From Pseudomonas fluorescens (lineage in GTDB: Bacteria > Pseudomonadota > Gammaproteobacteria > Pseudomonadales > Pseudomonadaceae), in NCBI RefSeq assembly GCF_005938625.1, contig NZ_VCNJ01000056.1:1-64000 (forward strand): a stretch of DNA of 64,000 bases. The letters are read 5' to 3'. Each line of letters begins with the position of its first letter. The stretch's first letter is position 1. Below the pieces are notes generated by a model, which made no database searches, was not told the origin of the DNA, and saw only the letters and a program-made list of their open reading frames with translations. This document shows, piece after piece, positions 8,769-17,514 of the stretch. The translations under genes were made by a program, and so were the position numbers.

Positions 8769-10394
8769 ATGACGATCTCTCGACGCTGGTTCATGGCAGG
8801 CATGGCACTCACGGGCGCCGCGCTGCCTGCCGCTTTTTATGCACATCGTGAGCTGACCCGCGAGGAGTTTCCGATCACCCCGGGCGAGGCCACGGTCGAT
8901 CTGGCCGATACCGCCGGTCAACAGTTAGCGGACAACCTGCGCGGCGTTTGGGATATCCGTTTCAGCGGCGCTGCGGCGGGGCTCGATGGCTTGCCACGCG
9001 AAGGCCTGGAGCTGTTTCTCGACATTGCCCACCGGGGTCGCGGCTTGCGCGGGTTTCTCGATACCGGTGCCAATCTGCGTTCAGCAGAACCTGCGCGTTA
9101 TCAAGTGATTGGCGATCTGGCGCCGGGCAACGGCGCCGAATTGTACTGGCGGCTGACGCGCACCGATGCGCCGCACGCGCCGCCGGTCTACGAATTCAAA
9201 GTCAAACTCGACGAAGTCTGGGCGGCATTCGGCAATGCCGGCAGCGGCACGTTCACCGGACAAGTGTTGCGCCTCGATCGGCCGTTGGCTCTGCCTGAGC
9301 TGGACAACCATTTCATCGCCATCAAGCGGCGTTTCCCCGAAGCCCGCGAGCGCACCGGTTTGAACCCGACATTGTTGGCGTGGCTGGTGGCGCCGGAACA
9401 TCGCCTGTTCCACCAGCTCTGGCACGCCAGCCGCGACAAGTGGCACAAGCTCTCGGAGAAAAAACGCGACGCCCTGCGCGGTATTGGCTGGCAACCCGGC
9501 CCCCGTGACAAGGAACGCGATGCCCGTGGGCCAAGCAAGGATCGCAATGGTTCAGGCATCGACTTTTTCTTCATGCACCGGCACATGCTCGGCAAGGCCC
9601 GTTCGATGCAGGATCTGCCGTCGTGGCAGGCCTTCCCGATGCCGCAGCCGGAGCTGGAGCGTGACCGCCAGGGCTTCGCCCGTTACTTCGACAACCACGA
9701 CGGCGATGCACTGCCACCCACCTGGCTGACCGAAGGTGACGACGAGTACACCAAGTGGGTCAGCGACATCAAAGCCGCCGAAACTTACCACAGCAATTTC
9801 CAGGTCTGGGAGTCGCAATATCGCGACCCACGCTACCTGGCGAAACTCAGCCTCGGCCAGTTCGGCTCGGAAGTCGAACTGGGCCTGCACGACTGGTTGC
9901 ACATGCGCTGGGCAGCGGTGGCACGGGATCCGTCCAACGACATTCCGGTGCCGATGGCGCGGGATCAGGCGGACTTTTCGGCGCGCTGGTATGCGCCGGA
10001 AAACGACTTCCTCGGCGACCCGTTTTCCTCCCATGTGAACCCGGTGTTCTGGCGTTTCCACGGCTGGATCGATGACCGCATCGAAGACTGGTTCCGCGCC
10101 CACGAGCGCTTTCACCCGGGCGAAGTCAGCCGGCTGGAGGTCAACGGCGTGCCGTGGTTTGCGCCGGGGCGCTGGGTTGAGGTCGAGGACCCTTGGCTGG
10201 GGCCGGACACCCATGGCTGCAGCACCGTCCCAGGGTTGCAAATCGGCCGTTCGGTGGAGATGGATCCGGAGACCATGAAGCTGGCGTTGCGCATCACCTT
10301 TGGCGACGAAGACAATATGGCCGACCTGTTCCGCAAAGTGCCGCAGCGGCCGTGGTACGCGCGACATTTGAAAGTGAAAGGCCGGCAACTTTAA
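8769..10394 (+). CDS. pvdP: Periplasmic tyrosinase PvdP
   Basis: Copper tyrosinase that oxidises the D-Tyr residue of ferribactin to form the dihydropyoverdine chromophore. The ATG at 8769 follows an AGGTAGGG ribosome site and opens a Tat signal (MTISRRWFMAGMALTGAALP). Histidine-rich candidate copper sites include FFFMHRHMLGKAR and ELGLHDWLHMRWA, with a later FSSHVNPVFWRFHGWIDDR. At 541 residues it matches the family length. It is divergent from pvdMNO; a terminator lies just past its stop. Confidence 0.93.
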   Translation: MTISRRWFMAGMALTGAALPAAFYAHRELTREEFPITPGEATVDLADTAGQQLADNLRGVWDIRFSGAAAGLDGLPREGLELFLDIAHRGRGLRGFLDTGANLRSAEPARYQVIGDLAPGNGAELYWRLTRTDAPHAPPVYEFKVKLDEVWAAFGNAGSGTFTGQVLRLDRPLALPELDNHFIAIKRRFPEARERTGLNPTLLAWLVAPEHRLFHQLWHASRDKWHKLSEKKRDALRGIGWQPGPRDKERDARGPSKDRNGSGIDFFFMHRHMLGKARSMQDLPSWQAFPMPQPELERDRQGFARYFDNHDGDALPPTWLTEGDDEYTKWVSDIKAAETYHSNFQVWESQYRDPRYLAKLSLGQFGSEVELGLHDWLHMRWAAVARDPSNDIPVPMARDQADFSARWYAPENDFLGDPFSSHVNPVFWRFHGWIDDRIEDWFRAHERFHPGEVSRLEVNGVPWFAPGRWVEVEDPWLGPDTHGCSTVPGLQIGRSVEMDPETMKLALRITFGDEDNMADLFRKVPQRPWYARHLKVKGRQL

Positions 10395-10398
10395 GCGC

Positions 10399-10432
10399 AA
10401 AAAAATCGCAGCCCGGTGCTGCGATTTTTTTT
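10399..10432 (+). terminator. Terminator of pvdP
   Basis: A 12-bp stem (AAAAATCGCAGC/GCTGCGATTTTT, loop CCGGT) with a T run follows the pvdP stop by a few bases. The A run on the other side could make it work for the converging opmQ transcript too. Confidence 0.88.
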
Positions 10433-10469
10433 GCCCCGAGAATTCAATCAGTCACGACGCGATCCCCAT

Positions 10470-10560
10470 GTAGGAGCTGCCGAAGGCTGCGATCTTTTGA
10501 TCTTGACTCTTAAAAGCAAGATCAAAAGATCGCAGCCTCGTTGCACTCGACAGCTCCTAC
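10470..10560. repeat. REP-type palindrome (family A)
   Basis: A large inverted repeat with arms GTAGGAGCTGCCGAAGGCTG..GATCAA and its complement, lying between the convergent ends of pvdP and opmQ. The same family recurs at 20676, 30529, 37057, 46061 (half) and 48838. Confidence 0.85.
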
Positions 10561-10574
10561 AGGAGATGTTGCTG

Positions 10575-11969
10575 TCAGATAACCTGCCAACCCCCGCCCA
10601 GCGCCTTGTACAGGGCAATGCTGGCCTGCAAGCGCGAGAGGCGCAGTTGCACATTCATGTCCTGCGCCGCATACAAGGTACGCTGGGTTTGCAGCACTGT
10701 AAGCAAGTCTTCAGCGCCAGCCTGATAACGGCTTTGCGCAATGTCGAACGCGGTCTGCGCCTGACTCAACTCTTCGCTTTGCCACTGACGTTGTTCGTCG
10801 AGGCCGCGAATGCTGCTGAGGGCTTTTTCCACATCAGCAAAGCCGTTGATGATCGCCCCGCGATAAGACTCCAGCAGTTCGTCCTGCCGCGCCTTGGCCT
10901 TGTCGCGCTCGGCGCTCAGGCGACCGTTGTTGAAGATCGGCGCGGTCAATCCGGAGGACAGGTTGTAGAACGTGGTGCGCATCAGGTCCGCCGCCAGATC
11001 GGCGCCGGTGCCAAGGCTGGCGGTCAGGGTGATTTTCGGCAGCATGGCCGCGCGCGCTACGCTGACGTCAGCCTGAGCCGCTGCCAGTTTGGCTTCGGCG
11101 CTGGCGATGTCCGGACGCCGGCTCAGCAGATCGCTCGGCACGCCACTGGCGATATTCGGCCACTGCAACTGTTCGAACGACTGTTGCGGTGAAGCCAGTG
11201 CCTGCACCGGTTGGCCGAGCAGGGCGGCGAGGGTGATCAAGGCTTCGCGGGCCTGTTGCTGCACCAGCGGCAATTTGCGCTGCTGTTCGGCCACCAGGCT
11301 TTTTTGCTGGGCCAGTTCCAGCGCGGTGGCGCTGCCGGCGTCGAAGCGGGTTTGCACCAGATGCAGGACGTTTTGCGCATTGGCCAGATTGAGTTCGGCA
11401 ATCCGCGCCTGTTCGCGCAACGCCAAGGCTTGGGTGTAGCTGCTGGCCACGCCGCTTTGCAGGGTCAATTCGACGGTGGCACGGTCGAACTCGCTGGCCT
11501 GCACCCCGAATACGGCGCTGTCGCGGGCCGCGCGTTTACCGCCCCAGAAGTCGATTTCGTAACTGGCGCTCAACTCGGCATCGTAATAATCCAGCGAGCG
11601 ATTATCCGGGCTGACGTCCAGTTGGCTATAGCCTTTGCCGTGCAACAGTTTCTGTCGATTGGCATTGAGTCCAGCCTTGATTTCCGGCAGCAGCGGGGCG
11701 CCTGCAATCGTCGCACTGGCCTGAGCCTGTCTGACCCGAGCGACGGCGGCACCGAGGTCATGGCTACCCAGTCGCGCCTGTTCGACCAGTCGATCAAGCT
11801 CGGGGCTGCCGAACTGCGTCCACCATTGGCGGTTGCTCTGCACGGCGCCGGGCAGGTCAGGCGATTGCCACGCGGCCGGTGGCTGCACGCCGCTGTCGGG
11901 GCGCGGCGCAGGGCTGTTGCAGGCCGCCAGCAACAGGCTGGCGGCAAGGATTGTCAATGGCGCTTTCAT
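10575..11969 (-). CDS. opmQ: Outer-membrane efflux lipoprotein OpmQ
   Basis: TolC/NodT-family outer-membrane channel of the PvdR-PvdT-OpmQ exporter, which secretes new pyoverdine and returns used pyoverdine from the periplasm. The ATG at 11969 gives a lipoprotein signal with lipobox LLAAC (mature Cys near residue 17), as expected for NodT-type factors; the longer open frame would lose it. The two OEP repeats are Ala/Gln-rich helices across the 464 residues. The gene starts eight bases downstream of the pvdT stop in the same operon. The name comes from the operon context. Confidence 0.92.
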   Translation of the reverse strand: MKAPLTILAASLLLAACNSPAPRPDSGVQPPAAWQSPDLPGAVQSNRQWWTQFGSPELDRLVEQARLGSHDLGAAVARVRQAQASATIAGAPLLPEIKAGLNANRQKLLHGKGYSQLDVSPDNRSLDYYDAELSASYEIDFWGGKRAARDSAVFGVQASEFDRATVELTLQSGVASSYTQALALREQARIAELNLANAQNVLHLVQTRFDAGSATALELAQQKSLVAEQQRKLPLVQQQAREALITLAALLGQPVQALASPQQSFEQLQWPNIASGVPSDLLSRRPDIASAEAKLAAAQADVSVARAAMLPKITLTASLGTGADLAADLMRTTFYNLSSGLTAPIFNNGRLSAERDKAKARQDELLESYRGAIINGFADVEKALSSIRGLDEQRQWQSEELSQAQTAFDIAQSRYQAGAEDLLTVLQTQRTLYAAQDMNVQLRLSRLQASIALYKALGGGWQVI

Positions 11970-11976
11970 AGATCGA

Positions 11977-13950
11977 TCATTCACTGGTAAGGGCCGTGAC
12001 CGGGTCGAGCCGGGCAGCCTTGCGGGCAGGCATGAAGCCGAAGAGGACGCCGGTGACCAGCGCGCAGCCAAAGGCGCCGATCACGGCCAGCCATTGAAAC
12101 GCGATCGCCACGCCGCTGAACCACAGAACGCCGCCGACCAACATCGCCAGGCTGATGCCGGCAATGCCGCCGACCACCGAGAGCATCACCGCTTCGGTGA
12201 GAAACTGGCGCAGGATGTCGCGCTGGCGCGCCCCCGTGGCCATGCGGATACCGATTTCCCGAGTGCGTTCGCGCACCGTCATGAGCATGATATTCATCAC
12301 ACCGATGCCGCCGACCAGCAAGGAGATGGCGGCAATGGCACCGAGCATCAGCGACAGCGTGCCTTGCGTGCGCGCTTCGGCCTGAATCATCGCGGCATTG
12401 TTGGTCAGTTCGAAATCCTTTTTACCGTTGTGCCGGCGCAGCATTGCCTGTTCGATCGCCTGCTCGGCGTCTTTGACTTTGCGTGCATCCTTGGCGGCGA
12501 TCACCACGTACTCAGGATTACGGCTGCCGAACAGGCGCGTGCTGGCTGCCGAGTAGGGCACGGCAATGCGATTGTCGCTGTCGGAATCGCCGGAGCTCGA
12601 GCCCTTTTCCGCCAGAACACCGAGCACTTGAAACGGCACGTTTTCGATGAGGATGTACTGGCCGATCGGCTCGGCGACATCCTTGAGCAGCTTGTCGCGC
12701 ACCTTGGTGCCGATCACGGCGACGGCGGCGGCGCTGTCTTCATCGGCCTGGGTGAAGTAGCTGCCCTGAACCACCGGCCAGTTGAAAATGGTCGGAAAAT
12801 TGGTGTCGTTGCCACCCACGTAACTGCTGTGGTCGGCATTGCCGAAACGCACGCCAGCGGTCGAGCCGTTGACCGGCATGATGCGTTCCACCTGGGGCAG
12901 GACGGCCAGCTCGGCGACGTCGTCGAGGGTGATGATGCCCGGTGGCGTGCGCGGGTTGGGAGCGGCGCCGCTGAGGTAAATGATGTTGGAGCCGAACGCG
13001 CCCATTTGTGCCATGACCTGGCGCTTGCTGCCTTCGCCCACCGCCAGCATCACCATCACCGAGGCCACGCCGATGACGATCCCGAGCAGCGTCAGCGCAG
13101 TACGAAAACGGTTGATCCACATGACCCGCCACGCCGCTTGCACGGCGTCGACCAGCTCACCTTTCCATGCGCCGGTCTGGGTGCTGCCAGTGCTCAGGCG
13201 CTGGCGCAGATCCACCGCTTGCAGTGCGCCGGGGTTGGCGCTGCGGGGCGGGGCTGATGGGTGTTCGGCGGTGTCGCTGATGATCAGCCCGTCACGAATC
13301 TCGATGATGCGTTTGGCGCGCTGCGCGACTTCGCGGTCGTGGGTGATGAGAATCACCACATGGCCCTGACTGGCGAGTTCGTCGAGCAGGGTCATGACCT
13401 CGGCGCCGCTGTGGCTGTCGAGGGCGCCGGTGGGTTCGTCGGCGAGAATGATGTGGCCGCCGTTCATCAAGGCCCGGGCAATCGACACCCGCTGTTGCTG
13501 ACCGCCGGAAAGCTGATGCGGGCGGTTGCCGGTGCGGCTGCCCAGGCCGAGCCGCTCTAGCAAGGCGCTGGCCCGGGCGTGCCGTTCGGCGGCCGGAGTA
13601 CCGGCGTAGATGGCCGGCATCTCGACGTTTTCCTGGGCAGAGCCGGACGGAATCAGGTGATAACCCTGGAACACAAACCCGAACGCTTCGCGGCGCAGCC
13701 AGGCCAGTTCATCCGTGTCGAGCTGGGCGACGTCTTCACCGGCAAAACGGTATTCGCCGCTGGTAGGGCGGTCGAGGCAGCCGAGGATATTCATCAATGT
13801 CGACTTGCCGGAGCCGGACGCGCCGACGATGGCAACGAACTCGCCGGCATGAATCGACAGATCAATGCCGCGCAACACTTCTACCAGCGGGCTGTCATTG
13901 CCGCCGTAGGATTTGCGGATCTGCCGCAGGTCAATCAGTGGGGTTTGCAT
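11977..13950 (-). CDS. pvdT: MacB-type ABC exporter PvdT
   Basis: Inner-membrane MacB-family transporter of the pyoverdine tripartite exporter. The N-terminal ATPase (residues 1-230) has Walker A GASGSGKST, signature LSGGQQQRVSIARAL and Walker B ILADEPTGALD. One membrane segment (about 280-300), a large periplasmic domain and three C-terminal membrane segments of the FtsX type follow. The 657 residues fit MacB proteins. Its ATG follows the pvdR stop with no gap, and opmQ follows after 7 bases, so the three are one operon. Confidence 0.94.
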   Translation of the reverse strand: MQTPLIDLRQIRKSYGGNDSPLVEVLRGIDLSIHAGEFVAIVGASGSGKSTLMNILGCLDRPTSGEYRFAGEDVAQLDTDELAWLRREAFGFVFQGYHLIPSGSAQENVEMPAIYAGTPAAERHARASALLERLGLGSRTGNRPHQLSGGQQQRVSIARALMNGGHIILADEPTGALDSHSGAEVMTLLDELASQGHVVILITHDREVAQRAKRIIEIRDGLIISDTAEHPSAPPRSANPGALQAVDLRQRLSTGSTQTGAWKGELVDAVQAAWRVMWINRFRTALTLLGIVIGVASVMVMLAVGEGSKRQVMAQMGAFGSNIIYLSGAAPNPRTPPGIITLDDVAELAVLPQVERIMPVNGSTAGVRFGNADHSSYVGGNDTNFPTIFNWPVVQGSYFTQADEDSAAAVAVIGTKVRDKLLKDVAEPIGQYILIENVPFQVLGVLAEKGSSSGDSDSDNRIAVPYSAASTRLFGSRNPEYVVIAAKDARKVKDAEQAIEQAMLRRHNGKKDFELTNNAAMIQAEARTQGTLSLMLGAIAAISLLVGGIGVMNIMLMTVRERTREIGIRMATGARQRDILRQFLTEAVMLSVVGGIAGISLAMLVGGVLWFSGVAIAFQWLAVIGAFGCALVTGVLFGFMPARKAARLDPVTALTSE

Positions 13951-15114
13951 TCAGCCTCCGCTGCCGGTGGCCGGCGCGCTGAGGATGTGATCGCCTTCGA
14001 CCAGGCCTTCAAGCACTTGTGTGCGCAAGCGGTCGCTGATGCCGGTGCGCACTTCACGCGCCTGGATTTCGCCGTTGGCGGCGACGATCTGCGCCCGTTG
14101 CCATTGCGGCCGTGAGCCGGGTTGCAGGGCGGCGGTGGGTACGGTGAGGGTGTCCTGCGCTTGTTGCGCAACAAAAAACACCTGCGCGGTCATGTCGGTC
14201 ATCAGGCTGTTGTCGGCGTTGTCGACGTCGAGCAACACGGTGTAGAGCACCACGCGTTCGCTGCCGCTGCGACCGCTGGTGGGGCTGCCACCCTGATTCT
14301 GTTCAAGCGGGCGCGGCGGCACCGGCAGAATCTGCCGTACGGTGCTACTCCAGCGCCGGCTGCCGCCGCTGAGTGTGGTGAAGTAGGCGGTCATGCCGGG
14401 TTTGACGTGGCCGATATCCGCTTCGGAAACCTCGGCCCATACGGTCATTGGCGAGAGCCGGGCGATGCGCAGGATCAGCGGGGTTTGCTGTTGCGCATTG
14501 AGCGTCTGGCCTTCGCGGGCGCCGACGGCGACAACCGTGCCGCTCATCGGTGCATAAATGCGCGTGTAGCCGAGCTCCGCTTCGTCACTGCGCAGGCTGG
14601 CCTGAGCCTGACGGATCTGCGCCTGGAACATGTCGATGCGTGCCTGTGTCGCGCGGACTTCGGCGCGGGCCGTCTGCACGTCTTCCTCGCGGGTGGCGCC
14701 ACCGGCCGCGAGCTTCTGCTGGCGCTGATATTTCTGTTGCGCGAGGTCGTGCTGGGCGCTTTGCTCCTGCAACTGCGCCTTGAGGTTTTCGATGGAAAAT
14801 CGCCCGGCATCCAGTTTGGCTTTTTGCGTGGACGGATCGATCTCTACCAGTAACTGGCCTTCCTTGACTGTGTCGCCAGCCTCGACATGAATCTTCTGAA
14901 TCTGCCCGGATGCCTGCGCACCGACATCCACATAACGACGTGGCTGCAACGTGCCCAGTGCGGTCACGCTGTTTTCGATACTGCTGCGGGTCACTTGCAC
15001 GGTGGCGAGGGTATCTCGCCCGGGCGGCAGGACTTGCCACGCGGCAACGGCGATCACGGGAATCAGACAAAGGGCGGCGAACAGGGCGCGTCGGGCGGGG
15101 CGGGGACGTTTCAT
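13951..15114 (-). CDS. pvdR: Periplasmic adaptor PvdR
   Basis: Membrane-fusion (HlyD/MacA) subunit linking PvdT to OpmQ. I chose the ATG at 15114, which opens MKRPRPARRALFAALCLIPV, a single N-terminal anchor. A lipoyl/barrel-sandwich half follows (GAQASGQIQKIHVEAGDTVK), then an alpha-helical hairpin rich in Gln and Ala (about residues 100-180), the second half (ARLSPMTVWAEVSEADIGHV) and a C-terminal beta-domain. Length is 387 residues. It is first in pvdRT-opmQ and is preceded by an exact PvdS box at 15223-15246. Confidence 0.93.
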   Translation of the reverse strand: MKRPRPARRALFAALCLIPVIAVAAWQVLPPGRDTLATVQVTRSSIENSVTALGTLQPRRYVDVGAQASGQIQKIHVEAGDTVKEGQLLVEIDPSTQKAKLDAGRFSIENLKAQLQEQSAQHDLAQQKYQRQQKLAAGGATREEDVQTARAEVRATQARIDMFQAQIRQAQASLRSDEAELGYTRIYAPMSGTVVAVGAREGQTLNAQQQTPLILRIARLSPMTVWAEVSEADIGHVKPGMTAYFTTLSGGSRRWSSTVRQILPVPPRPLEQNQGGSPTSGRSGSERVVLYTVLLDVDNADNSLMTDMTAQVFFVAQQAQDTLTVPTAALQPGSRPQWQRAQIVAANGEIQAREVRTGISDRLRTQVLEGLVEGDHILSAPATGSGG

Positions 15115-15222
15115 GCAGGGTTCCGGCCAGTGGGTTCGGCCCGTCATTCGGCTATTGCACAGGCGTGCAGGGGCGCTGAACGCTGTCGCATGGCACGACA
15201 GATACGGGGAGCTGTCCTGTAA

Positions 15223-15246
15223 ACGATGAATGCACAAGGGAATTTA
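15223..15246 (-). promoter_or_regulatory. PvdS iron-starvation box for pvdRT-opmQ
   Basis: An exact TAAAT-N16-CGT on the minus strand (ACG 15223-15225, ATTTA 15242-15246), about 110 bases before the pvdR start. Confidence 0.83.
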
Positions 15247-15314
15247 AGCGCTCACACATCATGTAACAGGTGTCCGGACAGGACTATTTGGTCGGGATGT
15301 GGAATCAGCTCTTT

Positions 15315-15345
15315 AAATCTATATGAGAATTACTATAAATTACGC
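15315..15345. promoter_or_regulatory. Possible Fur box upstream of the fpvI-type sigma gene
   Basis: An AT-rich patch reading ATATGAGAATTACTATAAAT lies about 80-100 bases before the sigma gene. It resembles a degenerate Fur box (repeats of GATAAT type). FpvI-type genes are known Fur targets, but the match is loose. Confidence 0.35.
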
Positions 15346-15420
15346 ACCTCAAGTTGCCACTATCTTGCTACTGCGTATTCCGTGGCCGGTTCAGTGTGCT
15401 CAAGGACAGGAACTGCATCG

Positions 15421-15918
15421 ATGCGGTCGGGAGTCATGTTGGAAAACTACTATCGCGAGCTGGTGTGTTTCCTGAACGCCAAGCTGGGCAACCGTCAGGT
15501 GGCCGAAGATGTGGTGCATGACGCTTATGTGCGGGTGCTGGAGCGTTCCAGCGACACGCCGATCGAGCAACCGCGAGCTTTCCTTTATCGCACCGCATTG
15601 AATCTGGTCATCGACGATCATCGGCGCAACGCCCTGCGCCAGGTCGAATCGCTTGATGTGCTGGACAGCGAAGAACGCTATTTCACCCCGTCGCCCCATG
15701 GCACTCTCGATCATGGTCAACGCCTGGAAATGCTCCAGCGCGCACTGGCCGAGTTGCCGCCGCGTTGCCGGGAAAGTTTTCTGCTGCGCAAGATCGAAGG
15801 CCTGTCCCACCCGGAAATTGCCGAGCACCTCGGAATTTCCAAGGCGTTGGTAGAAAAACACATCGTCAACGCCATGAAACATTGCCGCTTGCGGATCAAA
15901 CAATGGGACGCACATTGA
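15421..15918 (+). CDS. fpvI: ECF sigma factor, FpvI type
   Basis: Extracytoplasmic-function sigma factor of the iron (FecI) group; FpvI directs fpvA transcription when FpvA binds ferripyoverdine. Region 2 is at the N terminus (LENYYRELVCFLNAKLGN.. EDVVHDAYVRVLE). Region 4 is near the end (LPPRCRESFLLRKIEGLSHP, with HTH EIAEHLGISKALVEKHI). The start is either 15421 (165 residues, AGGA nine bases away) or 15436 (160 residues). It differs from PvdS, which has another N terminus. No anti-sigma FpvR gene is adjacent. It lies between pvdRT-opmQ and pvdA, so the role is inferred from family and context. Confidence 0.8.
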   Translation: MRSGVMLENYYRELVCFLNAKLGNRQVAEDVVHDAYVRVLERSSDTPIEQPRAFLYRTALNLVIDDHRRNALRQVESLDVLDSEERYFTPSPHGTLDHGQRLEMLQRALAELPPRCRESFLLRKIEGLSHPEIAEHLGISKALVEKHIVNAMKHCRLRIKQWDAH

Positions 15919-15929
15919 TCCTTGCTGGT

Positions 15930-15953
15930 TAAATTTCTGTTCATCGTCCTCGT
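15930..15953 (+). promoter_or_regulatory. PvdS iron-starvation box for pvdA
   Basis: An exact TAAAT-N16-CGT (TAAAT 15930-15934, CGT 15951-15953), beginning 12 bases past the sigma-factor stop and about 97 bases before the pvdA ATG. Confidence 0.87.
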
Positions 15954-16049
15954 TCCTACTCAACAGACGACCTGCTGACCTGATTCAGGCCGGTCAGGCC
16001 ACCCAGGCTTTATCCCCGCGTTGAGGGGTTCATCCAGAGGACACTGGAA

Positions 16050-17384
16050 ATGACACAGGCAATTGCATCGCCCATCGTTCACGACCTGATCGGCGTCGGT
16101 TTCGGCCCTTCGAACCTGGCGCTGGCCATCGCTCTGCAAGAGCGTGGCCCGACCCACGGCGAGCTGGATGTGCTGTTCCTCGACAAGCAGGCCAACTACA
16201 GCTGGCACGGCAACACCCTGTCGACGCAAAGCGAGTTGCAGATTTCCTTCCTCAAGGATCTGGTGACCCTGCGCAATCCGACCAGCCCGTACTCCTTCGT
16301 CAATTACCTCAAGTATCACGGTCGTCTGGTCGACTTCATCAACCTCGGCACCTTTTACCCGTGCCGCATGGAGTACAACGACTACCTGCGCTGGGTCGCC
16401 GGACAGTTCACCGAGCAGAGCCGTTACGGCGAAGAAGTGCTGACCATCGAGCCGGTGCTGCACAACCATCAGGTTGAAGCACTGCGGGTGATTTCCCGTG
16501 GCAGCGATGGCCAGCAGCATGTGCGGACCACCCGTTCGGTGGTGGTCAGCGCCGGCGGCACGCCGCGCATTCCGGAGGCGTTCAAGGCGCTGAAGGGCGA
16601 CACCCGCGTGTTCCACCATTCGCAGTATTTGTCGCAAATGGCCAAGCAGCCATGCGTGAACAATCAGCCGATGAGCATCGCGATCATCGGTGGCGGGCAG
16701 AGCGCGGCGGAAGCGTTCATTGACCTGAATGATTCGTTCCCGTCGGTACAGGTCGACATGATCCTGCGCGGTTCGGCCCTGAAACCTGCGGACGACAGCC
16801 CGTTTGTCAACGAAGTGTTCTCGCCGGAGTTCACCGACCTGGTGTTCCAGCAGAACAGCGCCGAGCGTGAGCGTCTGGTCAACGAGTACCACAACACCAA
16901 CTATTCGGTAGTCGACATCGACCTGATCGAGCGCATCTACGGCATCTTCTATCGTCAAAAGGTGTCCGGGGTTGCCCGTCATGCGTTCCGTACGTTGACC
17001 ACTGTCGAGAGCGCTACCGCGACCGAAAACGGAATTGAACTGGCCGTGCGCAACAACGCCACCGGCGAAGTCACCGTGCGCAATTACGACGCTGTTGTTT
17101 TGGCCACCGGTTACGAACGGCAGATGCACCGCAAACTGCTGGCACCGCTGGAAGAGTACCTGGGTGACTTCGAGGTTGATCGTAACTACAAATTGATCAC
17201 CGACGAACGCTGCAAGGCCGGTATCTACATGCAGGGCTTCTGCCAGGCCAGCCATGGTCTGAGCGATACACTGCTGTCGGTGTTGCCGATTCGTGCGGAC
17301 GAGATTGCCGGCTCGCTGTATGAGCATGGCAAGAACCGCGGGCATCGTTCGATGGCAGATCTGTTGTTAGCAACTGCCAGCTAA
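16050..17384 (+). CDS. pvdA: L-ornithine N5-monooxygenase PvdA
   Basis: Cytoplasmic FAD/NADPH enzyme that hydroxylates L-ornithine at N5, the first step towards the hydroxamate ligands of pyoverdine. Visible motifs are the FAD site GVGFGPSNLALAIAL at the N terminus, the NADPH site IAIIGGGQSAAEAF at about 210-225 and the C-terminal ATGYE motif (DAVVLATGYERQ). A GAGG ribosome site precedes the ATG. The 444 residues match the family. It is monocistronic, with the PvdS box upstream and a REP pair downstream. Confidence 0.97.
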   Translation: MTQAIASPIVHDLIGVGFGPSNLALAIALQERGPTHGELDVLFLDKQANYSWHGNTLSTQSELQISFLKDLVTLRNPTSPYSFVNYLKYHGRLVDFINLGTFYPCRMEYNDYLRWVAGQFTEQSRYGEEVLTIEPVLHNHQVEALRVISRGSDGQQHVRTTRSVVVSAGGTPRIPEAFKALKGDTRVFHHSQYLSQMAKQPCVNNQPMSIAIIGGGQSAAEAFIDLNDSFPSVQVDMILRGSALKPADDSPFVNEVFSPEFTDLVFQQNSAERERLVNEYHNTNYSVVDIDLIERIYGIFYRQKVSGVARHAFRTLTTVESATATENGIELAVRNNATGEVTVRNYDAVVLATGYERQMHRKLLAPLEEYLGDFEVDRNYKLITDERCKAGIYMQGFCQASHGLSDTLLSVLPIRADEIAGSLYEHGKNRGHRSMADLLLATAS

Positions 17385-17401
17385 CGCCGATTTCCAGGCC
17401 A

Positions 17402-17514
17402 GATCGTTCCCACGCTCTGCGTGGGAATGCAGCCCGGGACGCTCCGCGTCCCTATCGAAGGCCGAACGCGGAGCGTCCGTTGAGGCATTCCCACGCAGAG
17501 CGTGGGAACGATCA
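17402..17514. repeat. REP-type palindrome pair (family B)
   Basis: The outer arms GATCGTTCCCACGCTCTGCG and their complement enclose a second inverted repeat around GGACGCTCCGCGTCC. It follows pvdA directly and a close relative follows uvrB at 41634. It may protect mRNA ends or act as a terminator. Confidence 0.85.
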
